Assembly: GCF_022024275.1 (NCBI RefSeq)
Contig: NZ_CP091804.1
Coordinates: 3,118,501 to 3,182,500, forward strand
Length of the DNA: 64,000 nucleotides
Reading direction: 5' to 3'
Source of the DNA: Sphingopyxis sp. BSN-002
Lineage (GTDB): Bacteria; Pseudomonadota; Alphaproteobacteria; Sphingomonadales; Sphingomonadaceae
In this document: positions 35,949 through 44,779 of the stretch, piece by piece
Layout of the letters: each line of letters starts with the position of its first letter
How positions within the stretch are numbered: the first letter of the stretch is position 1
Translations under genes and position numbers: made by a program
Notes under the pieces: model-generated
Told to the model about the DNA's origin: nothing
Database searches by the model: none
The model's input: the letters and a program-made list of their open reading frames with translations, nothing else

Positions 35949-37403
35949 GTGGCCCAGCATTTCACCCCCCGCCAGCGCAAGGTGCGTATCCTGGCGACCC
36001 TTGGCCCCGCGAGCGCGAACCCCGAGATGATCGCCGCGCTGCATGTCGCCGGCGCCGACGCCTTCCGCGTCAATATGAGCCATGGCGATCATGCCGGGCA
36101 TGCGAAGGTCATCGCCGCGATCCGCGCGCTCGAGAAGGAAACCGGCCGCCCGACGACGATCCTCGTCGACCTGCAGGGGCCGAAGCTGCGCGTCGGCACT
36201 TTCAAGGATGGCCCCGCCGAACTCGTGAAAGGCAAGCCTTTCGTCCTCGATACCGACAAGGCGCCCGGCGACGCGAGCCGCGTCCATTTGCCGCACCCCG
36301 AACTCTTCGCCGCGCTCGAACCCGATACGCGCCTGCTCGTCGACGACGGCAAGCTCGTGCTCCGCGTGAAGAGCGTCGCGAAGGACCGCATCGAGACGAT
36401 CGTCGAGGTCGGCGGCAAGATTTCGGACAGGAAGGGCGTCAACGTCCCCGATGTCGTCGTCCCGCTCGCGGCGCTGACCGAGAAGGACCGCAAGGATCTG
36501 ACCTTCGCGCTCGAACAGCATGTCGACTGGATCGCGCTGTCGTTCGTCCAGCGTCCCGAGGACGTTGCCGAGGCGCGGCGGCTGATCGGCGGCAAGGCCG
36601 CGCTGCTCGTGAAGTTCGAAAAGCCTTCGGGGGTTCAGCGGATCGAAGAGATCCTCGAGATCGCCGACGCAGCGATGGTCGCGCGCGGCGATCTGGGCGT
36701 CGAGCTGCCGCCCGAGGCGGTGCCGCCGCTCCAGAAAAAGATCGTCGCGACCGCCCGCCGCATGGGCAAACCCGTCGTCGTCGCGACGCAGATGCTCGAA
36801 TCGATGATCGTCTCCCCGTCGCCGACGCGCGCCGAAGTCTCGGACGTCGCGACCGCGGTTTATGACGGTGCGGACGCGATCATGCTGTCGGCCGAGACCG
36901 CAGCGGGCGCCTGGCCGGTCGAGGCGGTGACAATGATGGATTCGATCGCGCGCTCGGTCGAAAGCGATCCCGACTATTTCCGCCGCCTGCACTTCACGGA
37001 GACGCAGCCCGATTCCACGACCGCCGATGCGCTCGCAGAGGCGGCGGGCGATATCACGCGGACGATCGGCGCCGATGCGATCATCTGTTTCACCTTCTCG
37101 GGCTCGACGGCGCGCCGGGTTGCGCGCGAGCGTGCGGGTGCGCCGCTGCTCGTGCTGACGCCGAAGCGCGAAGCCGCACGGCGCATGGGATTGCTGTGGG
37201 GCGCGCATGCGGTGCCGACCAAGGACATCGGCAGCTTCGAAGAGATGATCGCCAAGGGCAAGCGCATGGCGCTGCGCCACGGGATCGGCACCGCGGGATC
37301 GAAGCTGGTGATGATGGCCGGTGTGCCTTTCGGTACGCCGGGCTCGACCAATGTGCTCCATGTGGCGACGCTCACCGGCGACGAGCTTCGCGGCTACGCC
37401 TAG
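35949..37403 (+). CDS. pyk: Pyruvate kinase
   Basis: 484 residues from GTG 35949. Converts phosphoenolpyruvate and ADP to pyruvate and ATP. Motifs: KVRILATLGPAS, FRVNMSHGDH, LVDLQGPKLRVG, the active-site KFEKPSGVQRIEEILEIAD, DAAMVARGDLGVELP and KPVVVATQMLESM. The C-terminal allosteric domain (about 350-484) includes AIICFTFSGSTARRVARERA. The transcript may end at a 6-bp hairpin (37406-37420) just after the stop. Confidence 0.97.
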   Translation: MAQHFTPRQRKVRILATLGPASANPEMIAALHVAGADAFRVNMSHGDHAGHAKVIAAIRALEKETGRPTTILVDLQGPKLRVGTFKDGPAELVKGKPFVLDTDKAPGDASRVHLPHPELFAALEPDTRLLVDDGKLVLRVKSVAKDRIETIVEVGGKISDRKGVNVPDVVVPLAALTEKDRKDLTFALEQHVDWIALSFVQRPEDVAEARRLIGGKAALLVKFEKPSGVQRIEEILEIADAAMVARGDLGVELPPEAVPPLQKKIVATARRMGKPVVVATQMLESMIVSPSPTRAEVSDVATAVYDGADAIMLSAETAAGAWPVEAVTMMDSIARSVESDPDYFRRLHFTETQPDSTTADALAEAAGDITRTIGADAIICFTFSGSTARRVARERAGAPLLVLTPKREAARRMGLLWGAHAVPTKDIGSFEEMIAKGKRMALRHGIGTAGSKLVMMAGVPFGTPGSTNVLHVATLTGDELRGYA

Positions 37404-37470
37404 CACGCAGCTTCGCTGCGCCGGCGGAGGGGCGGCCTTTCGATTCAAATCGGCACAAGAGTTACTGGGC

Positions 37471-37496
37471 GATTCAGAATTTTTCGAAGCTGAATC
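37471..37496 (+). repeat. AT-rich inverted repeat upstream of the transferase gene
   Basis: Exact 7-bp arms GATTCAG and CTGAATC are separated by 12 bases in the 220-base gap between pyk and bpt. The region is AT-richer than its surroundings. It could be a terminator remnant or an operator. Nothing else was recognised in this gap. Confidence 0.3.
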
Positions 37497-37623
37497 AGAA
37501 CGGGACGGACAAAAATGGTAAATGGTCTTTGCACCATTGACGCAGCACGGCATAACCGGTGGATGTAGCGCAACGGACCCGCGTCGGGGGGCTCCGCAAC
37601 GCCATTCCGGAGGTCTGTCTCGC

Positions 37624-38397
37624 GTGTCCGCACCGTTCCGTTTCCCGCGCTTTTTCGTCACCAGCCCCGCTCCGTGCCCCTATCTCGAGGGCAAGACCGA
37701 GCGGAAGGTGTTCACTGAACTCAGCGGAAACAATGCGAACGAACTGAATGATGCGCTCGGCCGAATCGGGTTCCGGCGCAGCCAGTCGGTCGCCTATCGC
37801 CCGAGTTGCGCGGACTGTTCGGCCTGTGTCTCGGTGCGCGTCTGCGCGAGCGAGTTCATGCCCAGCAATTCGCAGAAACGGACGATCCGCCGCAACAACG
37901 ATCTGGTCGCCACCGCGTGCAAGCCGTGGGCGACCGAAGAACAATATGCGCTGCTGCGCTCCTACCTCGGCTCGCGCCATCCGAACGGCGGCATGGCCGA
38001 TATGGACGAACAGGATTTCGCCGACATGGTCGAGCAGACCCCGGTCGATTCCTACATGATCGAATATCGCGAACCGACGGTCGACGGCCGCAAGGGCCGC
38101 CTTGTCGGTTGCTGTCTGACCGACCGGCAGGGCGACGGGCTGTCGATGATCTACAGCTTCTTCGATGCCGCGCATCCGATGCGCGAAGGGCTGGGCACCT
38201 ATATCATCGCCGACCATGTGCTGCGCGCCGCCAATGCGGGGCTGCCGTACGTCTATCTCGGCTACTGGATCGAAGGTTCGCCGCGCATGGCGTACAAGGC
38301 GCGCTTCCGTCCGCTCGAAAAGCTCGGCCCCGATGGCTGGTCGCGCTTCGAGCCGGCGACGTCGGACCGCATCGCGGCGATGTTCGAACTCGCGTAA
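37624..38397 (+). CDS. bpt: Aspartate/glutamate leucyl- or arginyl-transferase (Bpt/Ate family)
   Basis: 257 residues from GTG 37624, with GGAGG upstream. The N-terminal domain has [16 protein letters not shown] and [15 protein letters not shown]; the C-terminal GNAT-like domain has [20 protein letters not shown] and [20 protein letters not shown]. Enzymes of this family add Leu (bacterial Bpt) or Arg to N-terminal Asp/Glu, making substrates for ClpS/ClpAP. Bpt is the usual name in alphaproteobacteria. Confidence 0.92.
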   Translation: MSAPFRFPRFFVTSPAPCPYLEGKTERKVFTELSGNNANELNDALGRIGFRRSQSVAYRPSCADCSACVSVRVCASEFMPSNSQKRTIRRNNDLVATACKPWATEEQYALLRSYLGSRHPNGGMADMDEQDFADMVEQTPVDSYMIEYREPTVDGRKGRLVGCCLTDRQGDGLSMIYSFFDAAHPMREGLGTYIIADHVLRAANAGLPYVYLGYWIEGSPRMAYKARFRPLEKLGPDGWSRFEPATSDRIAAMFELA

Positions 38398-38520
38398 TTC
38401 CGCGCTATTGCGAACGTCTCGCAGCAGGCGAAATTGCCGCCTCGCCGGTTGACCTTTTCCCGCTTTCAAGGGCATAGCTCATCGTCCAGGACAAAGTCCG
38501 GGTCGCATCCAGTTTGGTGG

Positions 38521-38538
38521 TCGCCTAGGGGTAGGCGA
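38521..38538 (+). repeat. Short perfect hairpin upstream of the redox cluster
   Basis: TCGCCTA-GGGG-TAGGCGA, a 7-bp stem with a 4-base loop, lies 80 bases before the flavoprotein ATG in a 220-base gap. It could be a bpt terminator (no T run), a leader structure or an operator of the redox operon. Confidence 0.4.
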
Positions 38539-38617
38539 TTGGGGGGAATGGGATGCCCGTGCGCGCGTTCAGCATCAGGACCGAAAGCAGGCGTTCCGCC
38601 AGCGGGATCGTGCGCGC

Positions 38618-41053
38618 ATGAGCGAGACGGTCAAGGTTGCGATTATCGGTTCGGGGCCCGCGGGGCTCAGCGCGGCGTCGCGTGCGGGGCAGCTGGGGCT
38701 TAGCCATGTGCTGCTCGAAAAGACCGATCACCTCTCCGATACCATCTTCAAATATCAGAAGGGCAAGCGCGTTCTTGCGACGCCCGAACGCCTTGACCTG
38801 CGTTCCGACTGCCGGTTCGCCGAAGGTGCGCGCGAATATATTCTCGGTAACTGGGACGAGGATGCGGCCAACAACAAGGTCAATGTCGTCAAGCATGCCG
38901 AAGTCACCGAGGTAACGGGGCAGCAGGGCGCGTTCGAGATCAGGACCGCGAAGGGCGAGGTCTACAAGGCAGAGAATATCGTCCTCGCGATCGGGACGCA
39001 GGGTAACCCGAACCGCATGCGTTGCGGCGGTGCCGACCTGCCGCACATCATCTACCAGGTCGACGATCCCGAGGATTTCAAGGACAAGCATATAACCGTC
39101 GTCGGGTCGGGCGACGCCGGAATCGAGAATGCGCTCGGGGTCGCCGAGGAAGCGCTCGAGAATACCGTCACGATCCTCAACCGCTCGAAGGATTTCGCGC
39201 GCGCCAAGGCGAAGAATGTTTCCGACATGATGGAGGCGGGCGAGAACGGCTTCATGTCGATCCGCACCGAGACGCAGCCGAAGCTCGTCGAACCCGGCTG
39301 GCTGACGCTCGAAACCCCGACCGGTGACGAGAAGATCCAGTGCGACGTCATCGTCGCGCGCCTGGGATCGGTCGCGCCGCGCGGCTTCGTCGAATCGATG
39401 GGGATCGAGTTCACCGGCCCTGATCGCGAAGCCTTTCCGAAACTGTCGCCGACCTTTGAATCGACCGTCCCCGGTATCTTCGTCATCGGCGCGCTCGCGG
39501 GCTATCCGCTGATCAAGCACTGCATGAACCAAGGCTATGACGTCGTCGAGTTCATCAACGGCAACAAGAACCTCACGCCGGCCGACGAAAAGGATCTGGC
39601 GGCGATCTTCGCCAACCTGCCGCAGCAGAAATCCGTCGCCGACTGGCTGGAATTCCTGCGGACGCGGGTGCGCATTTTCGCCGACGTTTCGCCGTTGCAG
39701 ATGCGCGAGTTCATGCTCGATTCGAAGGTCGCATTCTACCGGACAGGCGAAGTGGTGTTCGAGGCGAACGAGCCCGGATCGTCACTCTTCGCGATTGCTG
39801 ACGGCAGCGCGGTCGTCGACATCGGCGGCGGCATGACGGTACCGATCGAGCAAGGCTCGATCTTCGGCGAGGTCGGCCTGATTTCGGGCCGCAAGCGCGG
39901 CGCGACGATCCGTGCGGGCGAGGACAGCATCTTCGTCGAGGTCTCGCGCACCGCGGCGCTCAAGCTGATGGCGGCGGTGCCGGGCGCCAAGCGCGTGATC
40001 AACCGCATCTCGCTCGAACGCCAGCTGCTCCAGATCTTCAAGGGCGGGCTGACGGTCGAGGATCTGGAACCGATCGTCGAGGATCCGGCGATCGAGCGGG
40101 TCGCGGCGGGCAAGGTCGTGCTCGCCGAGGGCGACGAGGGCGATGACGTCTATGTCGTTCGTTCGGGTTCGATGGTGGTCGAGAAGGATATCGGCGGCAA
40201 GTCGATCTTCCTCCGCTACCTCCCGGCCGGCAGCTATTTCGGCGAAATGGCGGTGCTGAGCGGGGCTCCGCGCAACGCGACGGTCAAGGCCGCGGTCGCG
40301 AGCGAGGTCATCCGGCTGAAGGGACAGCAGTTCAAGGAAATGCTCGCCAAGCGGCCGCAGGTACGGGCGGCGACGGAGGCGGCGGTTGCCGAGCGGGCGG
40401 CGATGAACAGCTTCATCGAATCGCGCAAGGCGAGCTATTCGAGCGCGGTTGATCTCTATTCGGACACCGCGGGCTTCATCATGAAGGAAGGCCTCGGCGA
40501 GGCGACCGACGCGCTGCTGATCGACGAGAATCTGTGCGTCGGCTGCGACAATTGCGAAAAGGCATGCGCCGACAGCCACGAAGGCCTGTCGCGGCTCGAC
40601 CGCGAGGCGGGCAAGACCTTCGCGCATCTGCACGTCCCGACCAGCTGCCGGCATTGCGAGCATCCGCATTGCATGGCCGACTGTCCGCCGAACGTGATCC
40701 ATCGCGGCCCCGATGGCGAAGTGTTCATGGAGCCGGGATGCATCGGCTGTGGCAACTGCATGCGCAACTGCCCCTATGGCGTGATCCGGATGGAAGCGGC
40801 GCCGCCGCAAAAGCCCGGCCTGCTGCGCTGGCTGCTGACCGGCTTCGGTCCCGGTCCGGGCGAGCCGTCGCCCAAGTGGACGAAGAAGAAACTCGGCGAG
40901 GAGAAGCCCAAGAAGATCGCGGTGAAGTGCGACATGTGCAAGGGTATCGCCGGCGGCCCCGCCTGCGTCCGCGCCTGTCCGACCGGCGCCGCAATCCGCG
41001 TCTCGCCCGAAGAGTTCCTCTCGATCGCGCGGCTCGAGGAGGACGCCGGCTGA
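38618..41053 (+). CDS. Flavoprotein fused to two cyclic-nucleotide-binding domains and a four-cluster ferredoxin
   Basis: 811 residues. Residues 1-320: a thioredoxin-reductase-like FAD/NAD(P) oxidoreductase with AIIGSGPAGLSAASRAG and a second nucleotide site TVVGSGDAGIENALG; no redox CxxC was seen. Residues about 355-470 and 484-595: two cNMP-binding domains, with FGEVGLISGRKRGATI and FGEMAVLSGAPRNATV; the second matches the phosphate-binding cassette best. Residues about 634-795: a DmsB/HybA-like iron-sulfur domain with four Cys groups (CVGCDNCEKAC, CRHCEHPHCMADC, CIGCGNCMRNC, CDMC...CVRAC), enough for four [4Fe-4S] clusters. Predicted cytoplasmic. The stop overlaps the next ATG. The likely role is electron transfer from NAD(P)H to the membrane cytochrome next door, with cyclic-nucleotide control. 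The physiological acceptor is unknown. Confidence 0.85.
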   Translation: MSETVKVAIIGSGPAGLSAASRAGQLGLSHVLLEKTDHLSDTIFKYQKGKRVLATPERLDLRSDCRFAEGAREYILGNWDEDAANNKVNVVKHAEVTEVTGQQGAFEIRTAKGEVYKAENIVLAIGTQGNPNRMRCGGADLPHIIYQVDDPEDFKDKHITVVGSGDAGIENALGVAEEALENTVTILNRSKDFARAKAKNVSDMMEAGENGFMSIRTETQPKLVEPGWLTLETPTGDEKIQCDVIVARLGSVAPRGFVESMGIEFTGPDREAFPKLSPTFESTVPGIFVIGALAGYPLIKHCMNQGYDVVEFINGNKNLTPADEKDLAAIFANLPQQKSVADWLEFLRTRVRIFADVSPLQMREFMLDSKVAFYRTGEVVFEANEPGSSLFAIADGSAVVDIGGGMTVPIEQGSIFGEVGLISGRKRGATIRAGEDSIFVEVSRTAALKLMAAVPGAKRVINRISLERQLLQIFKGGLTVEDLEPIVEDPAIERVAAGKVVLAEGDEGDDVYVVRSGSMVVEKDIGGKSIFLRYLPAGSYFGEMAVLSGAPRNATVKAAVASEVIRLKGQQFKEMLAKRPQVRAATEAAVAERAAMNSFIESRKASYSSAVDLYSDTAGFIMKEGLGEATDALLIDENLCVGCDNCEKACADSHEGLSRLDREAGKTFAHLHVPTSCRHCEHPHCMADCPPNVIHRGPDGEVFMEPGCIGCGNCMRNCPYGVIRMEAAPPQKPGLLRWLLTGFGPGPGEPSPKWTKKKLGEEKPKKIAVKCDMCKGIAGGPACVRACPTGAAIRVSPEEFLSIARLEEDAG

Positions 41054-41934
41054 TGGCGAGCCTTTTCAAGCGCCGCCGCAGCAAGGCGACCCAGACCGAG
41101 CGTGTCCGCGAAAGGCGGCACGAGGGCTTCCTGCGTTACGCCAATTTCCGCTGGGCGAAGATCTCGGGCGGGCTGTGCCTGCTGATCATCGTTTCCTACG
41201 CGCTGATCGACGTGACGCCGCGGCCTAATGGCGGCAGCTGGTACGGCTATACGCTCGGCACCATCGGCGCAGGTCTGATCCTGTGGCTCACCGCGCTCGG
41301 CTATCGCAAGCGCAAGATGACGAGCGACTATTGGTCGCTGAAGGCGTGGACCTCGGCGCATGTCTACCTCGGTCTCAGCCTGATCGTCATCGGCACCTGG
41401 CATACGGGCTTCCAGCTCGGCTGGAACGTCCACACGCTGGCGTGGGTGCTGATGATGCTGGTAATCCTGTCGGGGCTCTATGGCGTTATCGTCTATGCGA
41501 CACTGCCTGCCGCACTCTCGAACAACCGCGACGAGATGACGCAGATGCAGATGCTCGAGGCGATCCGCGCCTTCGATCGTCAGCTCCATTCTGCCGCCCA
41601 GCCGTTGACCCCCGAGGATACCGCGCCGGTGCTCGCCGCGCTCGACGAGGATCCGTTCGCCGGCGGGATCGGTGCGCGCCTTTCGGGCCGGTATCCGCGC
41701 TGCGCGACCTCGGCGGCGCTCGTGGCGCTGTCGACCTCGCGGAGCAGCGATGCGGAGGCGCGCGAGAAGGTGATCGGGCTGCTCAAGCAGAAGGAGGCGG
41801 CGTTGGCGCGGCTGCGCCAGCATCTTCGCATCCGCGCGCTGCTCGAAGTCTGGCTTTATGTGCATGTGCCGCTGACCTTTGCGTTGATCGCGGCGCTGTC
41901 GGCGCACATCATCAGCGTTTTCTTCTACTGGTGA
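41053..41934 (+). CDS. Membrane b-type cytochrome-like protein
   Basis: 293 residues from ATG 41053, overlapping the flavoprotein stop. Membrane helices at about 38-54, 65-83, 97-117, 126-150 and 266-291. Histidines in or near helices fit haem b ligation: H103 (SAHVYLG), H117 (GTWHTGF), H127, H271 (LYVHVP) and H285 (SAHIISV). A soluble loop with leucine-rich helices at about 160-255 splits the helices. It probably passes electrons between the cytoplasmic iron-sulfur protein and the periplasmic decaheme protein. No family name is assigned. Confidence 0.75.
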   Translation: MASLFKRRRSKATQTERVRERRHEGFLRYANFRWAKISGGLCLLIIVSYALIDVTPRPNGGSWYGYTLGTIGAGLILWLTALGYRKRKMTSDYWSLKAWTSAHVYLGLSLIVIGTWHTGFQLGWNVHTLAWVLMMLVILSGLYGVIVYATLPAALSNNRDEMTQMQMLEAIRAFDRQLHSAAQPLTPEDTAPVLAALDEDPFAGGIGARLSGRYPRCATSAALVALSTSRSSDAEAREKVIGLLKQKEAALARLRQHLRIRALLEVWLYVHVPLTFALIAALSAHIISVFFYW

Positions 41935-41944
41935 GGCCGGGACG

Positions 41945-43882
41945 ATGAGCTTCATCCTGCGCCGGATCTCGACGACCAAGACGGGCAAGCAGATCGTCCG
42001 CGACCAGGCGTTGCCGGGCGATGCGATCACGCTGGGCCGCGAGGGCAGCAATATCATCCACATCGCCGATCTGGCGGTGAATCCGCACCATGCGACGATC
42101 ACCAGCGCCGACGGTCGACACGTCCGCGTGCAGGCGAGCGAAGGGCTGGGCTTCGACATCAACGGCCGCACGGTCGATGCCGCCGATATCGACAGCGCTG
42201 CGGGGGCCGAACTGCGCTTTGGCGGGCACCGGCTGACGATTGCGCGCGAGGACGAGAAGATCATCCTGCTCGTCGAACGTATCGACGAACTGTCGCAATC
42301 GTCGAAGGACGTCGACGAGGCGAAAGCCTTTTCGCTGGCGGGCGTCATGCCCGGCAAGCGCCTCGGCGCATGGACCTTTGCGATCCTGATGCTGCTCGCC
42401 TTTCTGGTCGGGCCGATCTGGGCGTGGCAGAGCTTCAAGAATGTCGACGAACGCCCCGAAGGTTATCACGCCGACAAGGCATGGATGTCGGGACCGCTGT
42501 CGAGCGCCCATGCCAGCCTGAAGAACGACTGCCAGTCGTGCCATGTCGAGCCGTTCGTCGCGGTGACCGACAAAGCGTGCGTCGGCTGTCACACCGGTGA
42601 GCACAAGGCGATGAGCGCTGCCCACGCCAACGCGCCGACCGCGATGTTGCTGGCGGCGCGTCATCCGCCGGGTGTGGGCGAACGGATTCTCGCGGGTTTT
42701 GCGAAGACCTTCAACAAACCGCAGGGGCGTTGCGTCGAATGTCATACCGAGCATGAAGGTGCCGGGCCGATGCTTGCGACGCCGCAGAAATTCTGCGCCG
42801 ATTGTCACGACGGCATGTCGGCGCGGCTGCTGAAGGCCGGATTCAAGCCGACCGTCGCCGACGCCGCCGATTTCGGGACGATCCACCCTGAATTCCGCCC
42901 GATGGTGCGCCCGGCGCCCGGCGCGAAGCCGATCCGGGCGGTGACGGGCAAGGGTGCGCTCACCGACTTCGACGGGCTCAAATTTCCGCATGACCTGCAT
43001 CTGCAGGCGACCGGAGGCGTCGCGCGGATGGCGGCCAGTTTCCGCGGCCGCTACGATTTCGGCAAGAAGCTGGAGTGCGAGAATTGCCATCGTCCCGAGG
43101 CCGATGGCGTCCGCATAAAGCCCGTGCAAATGGAGCGCGATTGCGCGATGTGCCACAGTCTCGCGTTCGAGACGGTTGGCGGCGTGACGCGCACCCTGCG
43201 TCACGGGGAGCCCGACCAGGTGGTCGCCGATCTGACCGCCTATTATCGCTCGACCCCGCCGTCGCGGCCGCTGCAGCTCGGCGGCATGGAGCGACGGCGG
43301 CCGGGCGATTATGCGCAGGGGCAGGTCTACAACATCTATTTCCGCGAGGTCGCGGTTCGACCGAACCGCGCCGAGGATGCGGTGCGTGCGGTCTTCTCGA
43401 AGGGAGGGGCCTGCTACGACTGCCACACGATCTATGCACCGCAGGGCGGTAAAGGCTGGACCGTCCAGGCGGTCGACCAGACGTCGCGCTTCCTGACCAA
43501 GGGCTGGTTCGACCATGATGCGCACAAGGAAACGAAATGCGCCGACTGTCACACGATGGCGACGGGTTCGAAGGCGGCAAGCGACTTGCTGATCCCCGGG
43601 CTTCGCCAGTGCCGCGATTGCCATGTCGGCGAGAATGGCGCGCGGCTGGTAAAAGTCGAGACCGCGACCGAATCGCCCTGCGCGATGTGCCACGAATATC
43701 ATTCGGATGGCGGCAAGCCGTGGATGCCGGCGCGCCAACGCAAGGTAAACAGCGCGGCAATCACAAATAAACCTCTTCGCGCTATCTATGGTGTGAGCTT
43801 GGTCACAGGTTCACCGGGGCGGGGGCTCTATGATGTGACGTGGCGCACACCCGCCCTGCACGGGGCAGAGCGGGGCGGCTAG
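41945..43882 (+). CDS. FHA domain - membrane helix - decaheme cytochrome c
   Basis: 645 residues. Residues 1-105 form an FHA phosphothreonine-recognition domain (ITLGREGSN, NPHHATI, DINGRTV). A membrane helix at about 142-165 follows (LGAWTFAILMLLAFLVG). The periplasmic part has ten CxxCH haem motifs between about residue 196 and 583 (CQSCH, CVGCH, CVECH, CADCH, CENCH, CAMCH, CYDCH, CADCH, CRDCH, CAMCH). The topology puts FHA in the cytoplasm and the haems outside. Third gene of the redox operon. The last ~45 residues have no haem and overlap a predicted cpdA promoter, so the tail may be non-essential read-through. Confidence 0.9.
   Translation: MSFILRRISTTKTGKQIVRDQALPGDAITLGREGSNIIHIADLAVNPHHATITSADGRHVRVQASEGLGFDINGRTVDAADIDSAAGAELRFGGHRLTIAREDEKIILLVERIDELSQSSKDVDEAKAFSLAGVMPGKRLGAWTFAILMLLAFLVGPIWAWQSFKNVDERPEGYHADKAWMSGPLSSAHASLKNDCQSCHVEPFVAVTDKACVGCHTGEHKAMSAAHANAPTAMLLAARHPPGVGERILAGFAKTFNKPQGRCVECHTEHEGAGPMLATPQKFCADCHDGMSARLLKAGFKPTVADAADFGTIHPEFRPMVRPAPGAKPIRAVTGKGALTDFDGLKFPHDLHLQATGGVARMAASFRGRYDFGKKLECENCHRPEADGVRIKPVQMERDCAMCHSLAFETVGGVTRTLRHGEPDQVVADLTAYYRSTPPSRPLQLGGMERRRPGDYAQGQVYNIYFREVAVRPNRAEDAVRAVFSKGGACYDCHTIYAPQGGKGWTVQAVDQTSRFLTKGWFDHDAHKETKCADCHTMATGSKAASDLLIPGLRQCRDCHVGENGARLVKVETATESPCAMCHEYHSDGGKPWMPARQRKVNSAAITNKPLRAIYGVSLVTGSPGRGLYDVTWRTPALHGAERGG
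43792..43834 (+). promoter_or_regulatory. CRP-type site and -10 box of cpdA
   Basis: TGTGA-GCTTGG-TCACA at 43792-43807 is an exact CRP/FNR-family half-site pair. TATGAT at 43829-43834 is a good -10 box. With a start at 43841 the site is centred at -41.5, the classic class II activator position. It lies inside the 3' end of the decaheme gene, 117 bases before the cpdA ATG. Confidence 0.6.
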
Positions 43883-43923
43883 ATTTTGGTCCGGGGTCGA
43901 CCGGCGGGAAGCAGGGGACGGAT

Positions 43924-44772
43924 ATGCTGATCGCGCAGATCACCGATATCCATATCGGGTTCGATCCCGACAATCCGGCGGAGTATAACCGCAAACGGCT
44001 CGACGACGTCCTCGACGTGCTGATCGAGGGCCCGAACCGTCCCGATCTGCTGCTCGCGACGGGCGATATCACCGATCGCGGCGACATGGACAGCTATCGC
44101 CGTCTTGCGACCGCTTTCTCGCGCTGTCCCTTCCCGGTCTGGCCGAGTGTCGGGAACCACGACCTCCGCGACAATTTTCACGCACAGTTTCCGGGCTTCG
44201 ACGACGGCAACGGCTTCATCCAGTACACGATCGAGCTGCCCGAGTTGCGGTTGGTGACGATCGACACGCTTGAGGAAGGGCGCCACGGCGGCGCTTTCTG
44301 CGCGTCACGCGCGGCTTGGCTCGACGCCGAACTGGCGAAGGATCCCGCCAAGCCGACCTATGTCGTCATGCATCACCCGCCGGTCGAAAGCGGCATCGAA
44401 TGGATGAACACCGACCCGAATGAGCCGTGGGTCGCGGTGTTTACCGAGGTGGTCCAGCGCCACCCGCAGGTGCGCGGCCTGATCTGCGGCCACCTCCACC
44501 GCAGCGTCACCGTGTCGTGGGAGGGGCGTACGGTCGCGATCTGCTCGTCGACCGCGCCGCAGGTCTCGCTCGACCTTCGCCCGATCGACGAGAACCATCC
44601 CGACGACCGCCCCATGATCGTCGCCGAAGACCCCGCCTATGCCCTCCACCGCTGGAACGGCCGCGAACTCGTCAGCTTCTACGATCATGCCGGCGCGCAC
44701 ACGATGCTCGCCAAATATGACGAGCGGCTGCAGCCGCTGGTGCGCGAATTGAAGGCGGAGCGGCCGGTCTGA
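43924..44772 (+). CDS. cpdA: CpdA-type 3',5'-cyclic-nucleotide phosphodiesterase
   Basis: 282 residues from ATG 43924. Class III metallophosphoesterase: QITDIHIG (Asp, His), LATGDITDRGD, SVGNHDLRD, VVMHHPPV and GHLHRS form the two-metal site. Family members hydrolyse cAMP (and sometimes cGMP); this is not proof of substrate. The gene directly follows the cNMP-binding redox operon and carries a CRP-type promoter, which suggests a local cAMP feedback. Confidence 0.88.
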   Translation: MLIAQITDIHIGFDPDNPAEYNRKRLDDVLDVLIEGPNRPDLLLATGDITDRGDMDSYRRLATAFSRCPFPVWPSVGNHDLRDNFHAQFPGFDDGNGFIQYTIELPELRLVTIDTLEEGRHGGAFCASRAAWLDAELAKDPAKPTYVVMHHPPVESGIEWMNTDPNEPWVAVFTEVVQRHPQVRGLICGHLHRSVTVSWEGRTVAICSSTAPQVSLDLRPIDENHPDDRPMIVAEDPAYALHRWNGRELVSFYDHAGAHTMLAKYDERLQPLVRELKAERPV

Positions 44773-44779
44773 CCGGATT

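Noticed and set aside
42531..43695. Ten-haem region as an MtrA-type outer-membrane conduit
   Set aside because: MtrA has no FHA domain or membrane anchor and is paired with a porin (MtrB); no porin gene is nearby.
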